Source of the DNA: Anaeromyxobacter sp.
Lineage (GTDB): Bacteria > Myxococcota > Myxococcia > Myxococcales > Anaeromyxobacteraceae
NCBI GenBank assembly: GCA_016718565.1
Contig: JADKCZ010000001.1
Span: forward strand, 1-64,000
Reading direction: 5' to 3'
Length of the DNA: 64,000 bases
Shown here: positions 54,101 through 62,318 of the stretch, piece by piece
How positions within the stretch are numbered: the first letter of the stretch is position 1
Layout: every line of letters begins with the position of its first letter
Notes under the pieces: model-generated
Database searches by the model: none
Seen by the model: only the letters and a program-made list of their open reading frames with translations
Told to the model about the DNA's origin: nothing
Program-made: the position numbers and the translations under genes

Positions 54101-54861
54101 TTCACCGAGCTGGGGGCCGGCTTCCAGATCGCCTCGCACGACCTGGAGATCCGCGGCGCCGGCAACCTGCTCGGCAAGGACCAGTCGGGCCAGATCGAGG
54201 CGGTGGGCTTCGACCTCTACGCGCAGCTGCTCGACGAGGCGGTGCGCGAGCTGAAGGGCGAGCCCCCCAAGGACGAGGTCGACCCCGACGTGGCGCTGCC
54301 GGTGGCGGCCTTCATCCCCGACCCGTACATGCCCGACGTGCACCAGCGGCTCTACTTCTACAAGCGCTACGCGCAGGCCTCCACCGACGAGGAGCTGGAG
54401 GAGATCCGCGCCGAGATCGTGGACCGCTGCGGCGACCCGCCGGACGAGGTGGACGCGCTCGGGGAGGTCATGAAGGTGAAGGTGCGCCTGCGGGCCTGCG
54501 CATCCGTGCCCTGGAGAGCGGGCCGGGGCGCATCGTGCTCACCCTGGGCGAGGGGGCGGCGCTGGACCCGTTCCTCCTCGCCAAGCACGTGCAGGCCTCC
54601 GGCGGCGCCCTCCGGCTCACCCCGGACATGAAGCTGGTGGCCCGCTTCGGCCCGGACCCCGCGGCCGCGGGGCCGGCGACGGCGGCCCGCCCGCCCGCCC
54701 GCCCGACCCGCGGCCCCACCGGGCGCAAGCTGGCCGCCCCGCCCCGCCCGGCCCTGGCGCCCCTCTCCTCCCCGGCCGCCGAGGCCATGGACGGCAAGGC
54801 CCTGCTGGCCGCGGCGCGCCAGCTCCTCGGGGGCCTGGCCCGCTGCGCCAGGCCCGACTGA
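51188..54861 (+). CDS. mfd: Transcription-repair coupling factor Mfd, with a -1 frameshift near the C-terminus
   Basis: Mfd releases stalled RNA polymerase and recruits UvrA. Order: UvrB-like N-terminal module (ADAVLPYDDLSPDRGVEMER, EDPGTFAVRGGVLDLWSPAE), RNA polymerase-interaction domain (LNEGDLVVHVEHGIARYCGL), RecG-like translocase with GYGKTE near residue 667, DEEQRFGV near 765 and GRVGRSRERAYAYLL, then the start of the C-terminal D7 domain. At about 54495, GGGCCTGCGC should read GGGCCCTGCGC: with one C restored, VRLRALRIRALESGPGRIVL results and the frame runs to 54861 (~1224 residues). As given, the frame stops at 54631 after ~45 unrelated residues. The last ~60 residues of the restored protein are a low-complexity extension. 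Sequencing error or real mutation cannot be decided. Confidence 0.9.
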
Positions 54862-55065
54862 CCTGGGGCTCGGCGAGGCCCTCCCGGCGCCGCCCGGCGG
54901 GGCGCGCCGATCCTTGATCCGGCCGTCGTTCCGTGGTCTTTTTCGGCCCCTCGGGGCAGCGCCGCGCGCCCCCCATGGGGGGAACACCTTCCCCGGCTCG
55001 CGCGTTGTCACCGGACCAACCTCCACAGGTTCCTGCCGCTCCCAACAGTCCAAGGAGTCCCCCGC

Positions 55066-56076
55066 ATGCTCCGCCGCGTCCTCCCCGTCGTCCTCGTCGC
55101 CGTGCTCGCCGCCTGCGGCTCCGAGAAGGCCGCCGGGCCCAAGAAGTCCGGCCCGGCCGTCGCCACCGGCAACGGCATCACCATCACGGCCGAGGAGTTC
55201 AAGGCCCGCCTCGACGAGCAGTCGCCCTTCATCCGCGCCCGCTACTCGACCCTGGAGCGGAAGAAGGAGTTCCTCGACAACCTGATCCGCTTCGAGGTGC
55301 TGGCCAAGGAGGCCACCAAGCAGGGCCTCGACAAGGATCCGGACGTGCAGCTGACGCTGCGCAAGATCATGGTGCAGAAGCTGGTCCAGAAGAACTTCGC
55401 CGACCAGTCGGGCGCCGCCGCCCTGCCGGACGCCGAGCTGCAGAAGTACTACGACGACCACAAGGACGAGTTCCAGAAGGCCAAGAAGGTGCGCCTGGCC
55501 GCCATCGTCCTGACCGCCCCCGCCGGCGCGCCCGACCGCGCCAAGAAGGAGGCGCTGGCCAAGAAGGCCCTGGCGCAGGTGAAGGCCGCCGAGAAGACCA
55601 ACAGCCTGGCCTTCGCCGCCGCCGTCACCCAGTACTCGGACGACGCCGCCACCAAGGCGGTCTCCGGCGACCTGAACTTCAAGACCAAGGACGAGCTGGA
55701 GAAGGCCTACGGCGCGCCGCTGGCCGAGGCGGCCTTCGCGCTCAAGCCGGGCGAGCTCTCCGGCGTGATCGGCACCCCGCAGGGCTTCTTCGTGGTGAAG
55801 GCCACCGGCGTGCAGGAGGAGGTCAACCGGCCCTTCGACGTGGTCAAGGCCCAGATCGGCTCCAAGCTGCAGCGCGAGAAGAAGACCAAGGAGTTCGACG
55901 AGCTGGTCAAGAAGCTGAAGGAGGAGGCCAAGGTGGTGGTCAGCGACGCCGAGCTGGAGAAGGTGACCGTCTCCGCCGCCCCCCCCCCGGGCGCGCCCGG
56001 CATGCCCGGCATGCCCGCCGGCGCCGCCAACGCCATGCCCGAGGCCGCGCGGCCCCCGGCCCCGGCCCACAAGTAG
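55066..56076 (+). CDS. Parvulin-type peptidyl-prolyl isomerase lipoprotein (1)
   Basis: A 336-residue predicted lipoprotein: MLRRVLPVVLVAVLAAC-G signal with Cys17. The N-terminal chaperone part has the SurA/PrsA helices (ITAEEFKARLDEQSPFIRAR, NLIRFEVLAKEATKQGLDKD). A degenerate parvulin (PPIC) domain covers about 140-250 (AAIVLTAPAGAPDRAKKEAL, LKPGELSGVIGTPQGFFVVK). The C-terminus is Pro/Ala/Met-rich (GAPGMPGMPAG). It should act in the periplasm on outer-membrane protein folding. It is the first of three paralogous genes, with AAGGAG 12 bases before the ATG. Confidence 0.85.
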   Translation: MLRRVLPVVLVAVLAACGSEKAAGPKKSGPAVATGNGITITAEEFKARLDEQSPFIRARYSTLERKKEFLDNLIRFEVLAKEATKQGLDKDPDVQLTLRKIMVQKLVQKNFADQSGAAALPDAELQKYYDDHKDEFQKAKKVRLAAIVLTAPAGAPDRAKKEALAKKALAQVKAAEKTNSLAFAAAVTQYSDDAATKAVSGDLNFKTKDELEKAYGAPLAEAAFALKPGELSGVIGTPQGFFVVKATGVQEEVNRPFDVVKAQIGSKLQREKKTKEFDELVKKLKEEAKVVVSDAELEKVTVSAAPPPGAPGMPGMPAGAANAMPEAARPPAPAHK

Positions 56077-56079
56077 CCG

Positions 56080-57024
56080 GTGGCTGGCCGGGCCGCCCTC
56101 CTCGCGCTCGCCCTCTCGGCCGCCGCCTGCGGCCGCTGCGGGGGGAGCGCGCCGGCGGCCCCGGCCGGCCCCACGCCGGTGGCGCTGGTGAACGGCGAGC
56201 CGGTGGCCCCCGCCACCCTGGCCCGCGAGCTCCGGCAGACGCAGGCCGGCGGCGAGGGCGAGGGGCCAGGCGACGTCCTGCGGCGCCGCGTCCTCGACGA
56301 CCTGGTGGACCGGGCCCTGCTGCTGCAGCAGGCCCGGGCCCGCTCGGTGGTGGTCGGCCAGGACCAGGTGGAGCGGGCCTTCCTGCGCATCCGCAACGAG
56401 TACCCGGGCACGCACTTCGACGACATGCTGGCCCAGGAGCGCCTCAGCCAGGGCGAGCTGAAGGCCCGGCTCAAGGACCAGCTCACCGTCGAGCGGCTCT
56501 TCCACGAGGAGGTCTTCCCGCGGGTCCGGGTGGAGGACGCCGAGGTGGACCGCTGGTACGCCGACCACGCCGCCGAGTTCCAGGAGGCCGAGAAGGTGCG
56601 GGTGCTCCAGGTGGTGGTGGCCAGCCGCGACGAGGCCGCGCGGGTGCGCGAGCAGCTGCGCCGCGACCCGGCCGCCTTCGCCGAGGTGGCGCGGCGGGCC
56701 TCCATCGCCCCGGAGGGGAAGAACGGCGGCGACCTGGGCTGGATCGAGCACCGCGCCGGCTTCCCCGAGGTCTTCGAGGTCTGCTTCACCCTGCCGCTGA
56801 ACACGCTCTCCGAGGTGACGCCGTCGCCCTACGGCTTCCACCTCTTCAAGGTCGTGGAGAAGAAGCCGGCCTCGCGGCGCGCCCTGGAGCAGGCGCGCGC
56901 CGGGATCGCCGAGCGGCTGCTGCGCGACAAGCGGGCCCGGGCGCAGGAGGAGTACCTCGCCACGCTGCGCGCCCGCGCCACCATCCAGATCGACCAGGCG
57001 GCCCTCGCCGCGGTGACCCCGTGA
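56080..57024 (+). CDS. Parvulin-type peptidyl-prolyl isomerase lipoprotein (2)
   Basis: A 314-residue protein with a lipoprotein signal (LLALALSAAAC-G). It has the SurA N-terminal fold (TPVALVNGEPVAPATLAREL, DDLVDRALLLQQARARSVVV) and one parvulin domain (EKVRVLQVVVASRDEAARVR, NGGDLGWIEHRAGFPEVFEV, SPYGFHLFKVVEKKPASRRA). The G-G-D-L-G-W and P-Y-G-F-H-x-F motifs of active parvulins are present. The start is a GTG 3 bases after the first isomerase gene's stop, and the end overlaps the third gene (GTGA), so all three are coupled. Confidence 0.86.
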   Translation: MAGRAALLALALSAAACGRCGGSAPAAPAGPTPVALVNGEPVAPATLARELRQTQAGGEGEGPGDVLRRRVLDDLVDRALLLQQARARSVVVGQDQVERAFLRIRNEYPGTHFDDMLAQERLSQGELKARLKDQLTVERLFHEEVFPRVRVEDAEVDRWYADHAAEFQEAEKVRVLQVVVASRDEAARVREQLRRDPAAFAEVARRASIAPEGKNGGDLGWIEHRAGFPEVFEVCFTLPLNTLSEVTPSPYGFHLFKVVEKKPASRRALEQARAGIAERLLRDKRARAQEEYLATLRARATIQIDQAALAAVTP

Positions 57025-58103
57025 TCCACGCCCTCCTCGTCCTCGCCCTCGCCGCCGTGCCGGCCCCCCGGGGCCAGAAGCCCGACCCGACCCACCGGAG
57101 CGAGAAGGCCCCCCGGGCCGGCAAGGCCCCGGCGCCCGTGGCCCCGGCGCCCCCGCCGGTGCGGGAGCCGGAGGTGGCGCCGCCCGGGCCGCGCCTGGTC
57201 CTCAACCGGGTGGCCGCCACCGTGAACGGCGAGGTGGTCACGCTGCGCGAGCTGCAGGAGCGGGCCGGCGGCGAGTGGCTGCGCGCCGACCAGCTGCCGC
57301 CCGGGCCGGAGCGCGACCAGGCGGTGCAGCGCCTGCTGCGCCGCGCCTGGGAGCTGGTGGTGGCCGAGCGGCTCTTCCGCGAGCAGGCGGTGACGCTGCA
57401 GCTGGAGGTGTCCGACGGTCAGGTGGACGCCGCGGTGGAGGACATCAAGAAGCGCAACGGCTTCGACGACGCCCAGCTCGACCTGGCGCTGGCCGGCCAG
57501 GGGCTCGACCGCAAGGGGTTCAAGGCCCAGGTGCGGCGCGAGCTCGAGTCGATGCAGGTGCTCAACTACAAGGTGCGCAGCCGGGTGAAGGTCTCGGACG
57601 AGGACCTGAAGAACTACTACCAGACCCGCCCCACCGCCTTCGGCGGCGCCGAGGAGGTGCACGTGCGCCACCTCTTCCTGCCGCTGGCGGAGGGGGCCGC
57701 GCCGGCGGCGCAGCAGGCCGCCCAGGCGCTGGGCGAGGCGCTGCGCCGGCGGCTGGTGGCCGGCGAGGCCTTCGCCGCGGTGGCGAAGGACGCCGGCGGC
57801 GCGCCGGGCGACTCCGGCGACCTGGGCTGGCTGAAGCGCGGCGACGTGCAGAAGGACCTGGAGGACGTGTACCTGCCGCTGGCCGACGGCGAGGTCTCCC
57901 GGCCGGTGCGGGCCGGGCCCGGGCTGCACCTCTTCCAGCTGGTGGAGCGGCGCCGCGCCGGCGGCAAGGCCTTCGAGGAGGCCAAGGACGAGATCCGCGA
58001 CCTGCTGGTGCAGGAGCAGACCGCCTCCTACCGCGACCAGTACGTGGCCGAGCTGAAGCGCGACGCGGTCATCGACCTCCGGCTGCCCGAGCTGAAGGAC
58101 TAG
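57021..58103 (+). CDS. SurA-like periplasmic peptidyl-prolyl isomerase (3)
   Basis: A 360-residue protein with a signal peptide (IHALLVLALAAVPA) and a Pro/Lys-rich spacer, then a SurA N-terminal domain (LVLNRVAATVNGEVVTLREL, VSDGQVDAAVEDIKKRNGFD, LESMQVLNYKVRSRVKVSDE) and a single parvulin domain (EVHVRHLFLPLAEG, GDSGDLGWLKRGDVQKDLED, GPGLHLFQLVERR). E. coli SurA has two parvulin domains. Its position directly before pdxA matches the surA-pdxA order of E. coli, which supports the SurA label. The GTG start overlaps the preceding stop. Confidence 0.86.
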   Translation: MIHALLVLALAAVPAPRGQKPDPTHRSEKAPRAGKAPAPVAPAPPPVREPEVAPPGPRLVLNRVAATVNGEVVTLRELQERAGGEWLRADQLPPGPERDQAVQRLLRRAWELVVAERLFREQAVTLQLEVSDGQVDAAVEDIKKRNGFDDAQLDLALAGQGLDRKGFKAQVRRELESMQVLNYKVRSRVKVSDEDLKNYYQTRPTAFGGAEEVHVRHLFLPLAEGAAPAAQQAAQALGEALRRRLVAGEAFAAVAKDAGGAPGDSGDLGWLKRGDVQKDLEDVYLPLADGEVSRPVRAGPGLHLFQLVERRRAGGKAFEEAKDEIRDLLVQEQTASYRDQYVAELKRDAVIDLRLPELKD

Positions 58104-58192
58104 GGCGACCCCGCGCCGGCGCGCCCACCCGGCGCCGCCCTGGCCGGACCCCTCCCCCGTGGCGGGCGCCGTGGCGCCCGCGGAGACCTCCC

Positions 58193-59182
58193 GTGAGCGC
58201 ACGCATCGCCATCTCGCTGGGTGACCCCTCCGGCATCGGGCCGGAGGTGACCGCGGCCGCGCTGCGCGAGCTCGGCCGCGAGGTGACGCCGCTGCTGTGC
58301 GGCGACCCCGGGCTGCTGGAGCGCGGCTTCGGGCGGCTCGGGCTGCCGGTGCTGGAGCCGGGCGAGCGGCTGCCGCGCGGCGGGGCCTTCGTGGCGGTGA
58401 CCCGGCTGGCGGCGCGGGCGCTGGCGCCGGGGCGGCCGGCGCCGCTGGGGGGCGCCGCCCAGCTGGCCTTCCTCACCGCGGCCTACGACCTGGTGCAGAA
58501 CGGCGCGGCGGCGGCGCTCTGCACCGCCCCGGTCTCCAAGGCCCAGGTGGCCCTGGCCCTGCCCGGCTTCGTGGGCCACACCGAGTGGCTGGAGGCGCGC
58601 GGCGGCGGCGGGCGCTCGGTGATGATGCTGGCGGGCCAGCGGCTCAAGGTGGCGCTGGTGACCAACCACCTGCCGCTCTCGTCGGTGCGCGCCGCGCTCA
58701 CGCCGGCGCTCATCGCCGAGACCATCGCGGTGACGCACCGGGCGCTGGTGCAGGACCTCGGCGTGGCCAGGCCGCGCATCGCCCTGGCGGCCTGGAACCC
58801 GCACGCCGGCGAGTCCGGGACGGTGGGCGACGAGGAGGCCCGGCTCTGCCAGCCGGCGCTGGCCCTGGCGCGGCGGGGCCGCACCCCGGCGGCCGGCCCC
58901 TTCCCCGCCGACTCGGTCTTCTTCCGGGCCGCGCTCGGGGAGTTCGACGCGGTGGTGGCGCTCTACCACGACCAGGGGCTCATCCCGGTGAAGCTGCTCG
59001 ACTCGGTGATGGGCGACGCCGCGGTGAACGTGACGCTCGGGCTGCCCATCGTGCGGACCAGCCCCGACCACGGGGTGGCCTACTCCTTGGCCGGCACCGG
59101 GAAGGCCAGCGCCGCCAGCATGGTGGCCGCGCTCCGGCTGGCCGCGCGCATCGCCCGGGTGCGGGCGCGCCGCGGGGCCTGA
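58193..59182 (+). CDS. pdxA: 4-hydroxythreonine-4-phosphate dehydrogenase
   Basis: A 329-residue PdxA, the NAD-dependent enzyme of the deoxyxylulose-5-phosphate-dependent route to vitamin B6. Signatures: ISLGDPSGIGPEVTAAALRE at the N-terminus, TAPVSKAQVALALPGFVGHT (zinc-ligand His in GHTE), VTNHLPLSSVRAALT, AWNPHAGESGTVGDEE, VALYHDQGLIPVKLLD and TSPDHGVAYSLAGTGKASAA. The zinc-binding His residues are all present. The GTG start follows GGAG by about 6 bases, 89 bases after the SurA-like gene. Confidence 0.93.
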   Translation: MSARIAISLGDPSGIGPEVTAAALRELGREVTPLLCGDPGLLERGFGRLGLPVLEPGERLPRGGAFVAVTRLAARALAPGRPAPLGGAAQLAFLTAAYDLVQNGAAAALCTAPVSKAQVALALPGFVGHTEWLEARGGGGRSVMMLAGQRLKVALVTNHLPLSSVRAALTPALIAETIAVTHRALVQDLGVARPRIALAAWNPHAGESGTVGDEEARLCQPALALARRGRTPAAGPFPADSVFFRAALGEFDAVVALYHDQGLIPVKLLDSVMGDAAVNVTLGLPIVRTSPDHGVAYSLAGTGKASAASMVAALRLAARIARVRARRGA

Positions 59183-59268
59183 CCGAAGGTCGTCCCCCCG
59201 GCGCGGCGCGGCGTCGGGGGATCCCGACAGCCGGTTGCGCAACCCCCCGGAATCAGGTGGGCGCCGGG

Positions 59269-59286
59269 TTGGCAAGGCAGGTGCAC
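59269..59286 (+). promoter_or_regulatory. Sigma-54-like -24/-12 element
   Basis: TTGGCAAGGCAGGTGCAC has GG and GC separated by exactly 10 bases, matching the TGGCAC-N5-TTGCA consensus in most positions. It lies 63 bases upstream of the ATG at 59349. No enhancer-binding protein gene is adjacent. Confidence 0.33.
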
Positions 59287-59348
59287 TTGGGAGGAGTCAG
59301 GTGGCAGCGCGACGCGGCCCCACACCTCAACCTGAACTGGAGAACGCC

Positions 59349-60176
59349 ATGACGACCACGAACTCGAAGCCCCAGAACAAGACCTTCGCCCTCGTCGGCG
59401 CCGGCATCGGCCTGGCGGCCTTCCTGGCCCTGGCCCTCCTGCCCTCCATCCTCTACGGCGGCTACGCCGGCCTGCTCCTCGCCGGCGGCATCGTCGGCAC
59501 CCCGGTCCAGGCCACCTTCCTGGTCCGCGCCCTCATCGTCTTCGGCATGGTCCTCGGCGTCACCGGCATCGCCTCCCTCTTCGCCGTCATGGGCGCCGTC
59601 GCCGGCGCCGCCGTCGGCGCGCTGACCAAGGCGGTCACCCCGGCCGAGAAGGCCGTGGCCGCCTCCAAGGTCCAGGCCGCACCGCCGCACCGCGGCCGCC
59701 CTTCCGCGGCTGCCACCTGGAACGCCCGGCGACCGCCCTGGTCACCGGGGCGTTCGTCTTCCGGGGCCTGCCTGGCCCGCGGTGGACCGGGGCACAGCCC
59801 CTCACCCCGGCCCTCTCCCCGGAGGGGAGAGGGAGACTCAACCGCGGGTGGACGCAGGCACCCCTCACCCCTGCCCTCTCCCCGGAGGGGAGAGGGAGAC
59901 TCAACCGCGGGTGGACGCAGGTACCCCTCACCCCTGCCCTCTCCCCGGAGGGGAGAGGGAGACTCAACCGCGGGCGGACGCGGGTACCCCTCACCCCTGC
60001 CCTCTCCCCGGAGGGGAGAGGGAGACTCAACCGCGGGTGGACGCAGGTGCCTCTCACCCCTGCCCTCTCCCCGGAGGGGAGAGGGGGCTCAACGGGGGAG
60101 GCTCAGCACGCTCTGCTCCCTCTCCCCCAGCTCGCTGGGGGAGAGGGCCGGGGTGAGGGGGAGCGTCAGACGTTGA
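59349..60176 (+). CDS. Small membrane protein whose frame continues through a repeat array
   Basis: Residues 1 to about 112 look like a genuine small membrane protein: a polar start (MTTTNSKPQNKTFAL), three hydrophobic helices (LVGAGIGLAAFLALALLPSI, GYAGLLLAGGIVGTP, RALIVFGMVLGVTGIASLFA, running into VMGAVAGAAVGAL) and a basic tail. GGAG lies 5 bases before the ATG. From about residue 140 the frame enters five 63-base copies of the palindromic repeat, each adding a 21-residue block rich in Pro, Arg and Gly (SPLPSPRRGEGDSTAGGRR and variants), and it ends inside the final inverted unit, overlapping ychF convergently. The original stop seems to have been lost, so the true product may be shorter. 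Function unknown. Confidence 0.6.
   Translation: MTTTNSKPQNKTFALVGAGIGLAAFLALALLPSILYGGYAGLLLAGGIVGTPVQATFLVRALIVFGMVLGVTGIASLFAVMGAVAGAAVGALTKAVTPAEKAVAASKVQAAPPHRGRPSAAATWNARRPPWSPGRSSSGACLARGGPGHSPSPRPSPRRGEGDSTAGGRRHPSPLPSPRRGEGDSTAGGRRYPSPLPSPRRGEGDSTAGGRGYPSPLPSPRRGEGDSTAGGRRCLSPLPSPRRGEGAQRGRLSTLCSLSPSSLGERAGVRGSVRR
59797..60163. repeat. Palindromic repeat array, five 63 bp tandem units and one inverted end unit
   Basis: GGAGGGGAGAGGG begins at 59821, 59884, 59947, 60010 and 60073, a constant spacing of 63 bases. Each unit has the CCCTCTCCCCGGAGGGGAGA hairpin, the CCCTCACCCC left extension and a spacer with CTCAACCGCGGGTGGACGCA. The array ends with an opposite-orientation unit at 60117-60162 (CAGCTCGCTG loop, then CCGGGGTGAGGGGG). 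Confidence 0.85.
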
Positions 60177-61272
60177 AGCGGAAGTGCATGACGTCGCCGT
60201 CCTGCACCACGTACTCCTTGCCCTCGATGCGCAGCTTGCCCTTCTCCCGGCAGGCCGCGTCGGTCTTGAGCTCCAGCAGGTCCTCCACCCGGATGACCTC
60301 GGCCTTGATGAAGCCCTTCTCGAAGTCGGTGTGGATGACGCCGGCGGCCTTGGGCGCGGTGTCGCCGCGGTGCACCGTCCAGGCGCGGCACTCGTCGCCG
60401 CCGGAGGTGAAGTAGGTGATGAGGTTGAGGAGGTCGTAGCCGGCCCGCACCAGCCGGTTCAGGCCGGGCTCCGCCATCCCCATGCTCTTCAGGAACTCCT
60501 CGCGCTCGGCGGGCGGCAGCTCGACCAGCTCGGCCTCCACCTTGCCGCAGATGACCACCATGGGCGCGCCCTCCTCGTCGGCCAGCGCCTTCACCAGGGC
60601 CACGTGCGGGTCGTCCGGCGCCAGCTCGGTGTCGTCCACGTTGGCGATGTAGAGCACCGGCTTGGAGGTGAGCAGCGCCAGCTCGCGGGCCAGCGCCTTG
60701 CCCTCGTCCGTCAGCCGCTGGCGGCGCACCGGCGTGCCGGCGTTCAGGCCGGCCTTGAGCACGTCGAGCAGGGCCACCTCGGCCTTGGCCAGCTCGCCCA
60801 CCTTGCCGGCGGTCTTGGTGTTCTTCACCGTCCGCTCGCGCCGCTTGTCGACCGTCTCGAGGTCCTTGAGCATCAGCTCGGTCTCGACCACGTCGCGGTC
60901 GCTGCGCGGGTCGACCTGGCCGGCCACGTGGATCACGTCCGGGTCCACGAAGCAGCGCAGCACGTGGGCGATGGCGTCCACCTCGCGGATGGTGGCCAGG
61001 AACTGGTTGCCCAGCCCCTCGCCCTTGGAGGCGCCGGCCACCAGGCCGGCGATGTCGATGAACTCCAGCGTGGTGGGGGTGGTCTTCTCCGGCCCGAAGA
61101 GCGCCGAGAGGTCCGCCAGCCGCTGGTCGGGCACCGGCACCACGCCCAGGTTGGGCTCGATGGTGCAGAACGGGTAGTTGGCCGCCGCCGCCTGCGCCGT
61201 GCCGAGCAGGGCGTTGAACAGGGTGGACTTGCCGACGTTGGGGAGGCCGACGATGCCGATGCCGAGCGCCAT
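60166..61272 (-). CDS. ychF: Redox-regulated ATPase YchF (Obg-like)
   Basis: A 368-residue member of the YchF/OLA1 subgroup of Obg-type P-loop proteins, which prefer ATP to GTP and bind ribosomes. G1 is IGIVGLPNVGKSTLFNALLG, the G3 region is FIDIAGLVAGASKGEGLGNQ, and the altered G4 (YIANVDDTEL) replaces NKxD, as expected for YchF. A helical insertion covers about 125-200 and a C-terminal TGS domain ends in IRIEGKEYVVQDGDVMHFRF-type sequence. The ATG is 110 bases downstream of atpF on the minus strand, beyond a terminator, so it is transcribed separately. Confidence 0.94.
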   Translation of the reverse strand: MALGIGIVGLPNVGKSTLFNALLGTAQAAAANYPFCTIEPNLGVVPVPDQRLADLSALFGPEKTTPTTLEFIDIAGLVAGASKGEGLGNQFLATIREVDAIAHVLRCFVDPDVIHVAGQVDPRSDRDVVETELMLKDLETVDKRRERTVKNTKTAGKVGELAKAEVALLDVLKAGLNAGTPVRRQRLTDEGKALARELALLTSKPVLYIANVDDTELAPDDPHVALVKALADEEGAPMVVICGKVEAELVELPPAEREEFLKSMGMAEPGLNRLVRAGYDLLNLITYFTSGGDECRAWTVHRGDTAPKAAGVIHTDFEKGFIKAEVIRVEDLLELKTDAACREKGKLRIEGKEYVVQDGDVMHFRFNV

Positions 61273-61314
61273 GGTGTTCCCTCGTGCGCGCCCGCCGCAG
61301 CGGCGGGCGACTCA

Positions 61315-61359
61315 ATGAAAACGGCCCCGGCGGCCCTTCGGGAGGGCGCGCCGGGGCCG
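61315..61359 (-). terminator. Intrinsic terminator after atpF
   Basis: On the minus strand a long hairpin (CGGCCCCGGCGCGCCCTCCC, loop GAAG, complementary arm GGGCCGCCGGGGCCG, with one bulge) is followed directly by GTTTTCATT. It lies between atpF (61383) and ychF (61272) and should end the F0 operon. Confidence 0.7.
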
Positions 61360-61382
61360 GCGAAACGGGTTCGACCTGCCGC

Positions 61383-61919
61383 CTAGGCGCGGCCGGCCGG
61401 GAGCTGCGCGAGGTAGTCGGCCACCAGCTGGCGCTGGGCCTTCTCGTCCAGGCTGGCCTTGACCAGCTTGCCGGCGGCGTCGATGGCGAGGTCCGCCACC
61501 ATCACCTTCAGCTCGCCGATGGCCTTGGTCTTCTCCTCGATGATCTGCTTGCGGGCGTCGGCCACCAGCTCGGCGGCCTGCTTCTCGGCCTTGGCGGTGA
61601 GGTCCCGGCGGAACGCCGCGACCTCCTCCTGGCTGCGGCGGGCCAGCTCGGCCGCCTCGCGGGTGGCCTTGGCCAGCGACTCCTTCTGGGCGGCGAGCAG
61701 CTTCTCCGCCTCGCCGCGCTCCTTCTTGGCCGACTCGATCGCCTCGTGGATGGACTTCTCCCGGGCGTCGAGCATCTTGACGATGGGGCCCCAAGCGAAC
61801 TTGGAGAGCACCACCAGCAGCACCAGGAAGGTGATGGCGGCCCAGAGCGTGAGCCCCGGGTTGATGTCGGTGAGCGCACCGGCGGCCAGCACCGGGGCGG
61901 GGAGAGCGTTGAGGGCCAT
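61383..61919 (-). CDS. atpF: ATP synthase F0 subunit b
   Basis: A 178-residue b subunit forming the peripheral stalk. One N-terminal membrane helix (LTLWAAITFLVLLVVLSKFA) precedes a long charged helix (VKMLDAREKSIHEAIESAKK, then EEVAAFRRDLTAKAEKQAAE) and a C-terminal delta-binding part (VADLAIDAAGKLVKASLDEK). Length is normal for a single b subunit; no b' gene is present. It is the last gene of the F0 set, 44 bases after atpE. The next F1 gene (delta) does not follow. Confidence 0.95.
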   Translation of the reverse strand: MALNALPAPVLAAGALTDINPGLTLWAAITFLVLLVVLSKFAWGPIVKMLDAREKSIHEAIESAKKERGEAEKLLAAQKESLAKATREAAELARRSQEEVAAFRRDLTAKAEKQAAELVADARKQIIEEKTKAIGELKVMVADLAIDAAGKLVKASLDEKAQRQLVADYLAQLPAGRA

Positions 61920-61963
61920 GACGGCTCCTTCCGGGTCCGGCCGGTGTTGGCCGGAGGGCCGGA

Positions 61964-62194
61964 CTACTTGGCGATGGCGAGGAGCAGCGTGACCACGATG
62001 GCGAACAGCGTGGCGCCTTCGATGAGGGCGGCGGCGATGATCATCGAGGTGCGGATGTCGCCGGCGGCGGTGGGCTGGCGGGCCGAGCCCTCCATGGCGG
62101 CGGCGGCGAGCTTGCCGATGCCGAGGCCGGCGCCGATGACGGCGAGGCCGGCGCCGATGCCGGCGGCGAAGTACCCGAGCGAGAACTGGTTCAT
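61964..62194 (-). CDS. atpE: ATP synthase F0 subunit c
   Basis: A 76-residue c-ring subunit of two membrane helices: LGYFAAGIGAGLAVIGAGLG and SMIIAAALIEGATLFAIVVT, with a polar loop including ARQP. The ion-binding Glu is in LIEGA; the residue after it is Gly, not the Ser/Thr seen in sodium-binding rings, so protons are the likely coupling ion. The ATG at 62194 follows AAGGAG by 7 bases. A longer frame to 62290 has no support. Confidence 0.95.
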   Translation of the reverse strand: MNQFSLGYFAAGIGAGLAVIGAGLGIGKLAAAAMEGSARQPTAAGDIRTSMIIAAALIEGATLFAIVVTLLLAIAK

Positions 62195-62318
62195 GGTGTC
62201 ACTCCTTGGTGCTGCAGCAGCGGCGGTGAAGGACGGTCCGCCGTGACCCGTGGCGCGTGCTGCGCTCGACGACCCATGGCCCGGGAACACCCCGGGCCAC
62301 GTCAGTGAAGCGGGAAGG

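Noticed and set aside
51161..54343. 1060-codon minus-strand frame opposite mfd
   Set aside because: A mirror of the Mfd codon pattern; no motif, and Mfd is unmistakable on the plus strand.
59797..60163. Regular 63 bp repeats resembling a CRISPR array
   Set aside because: The spacers are nearly identical to each other, the repeat unit itself is a perfect hairpin found in other clusters, and no cas gene is present.
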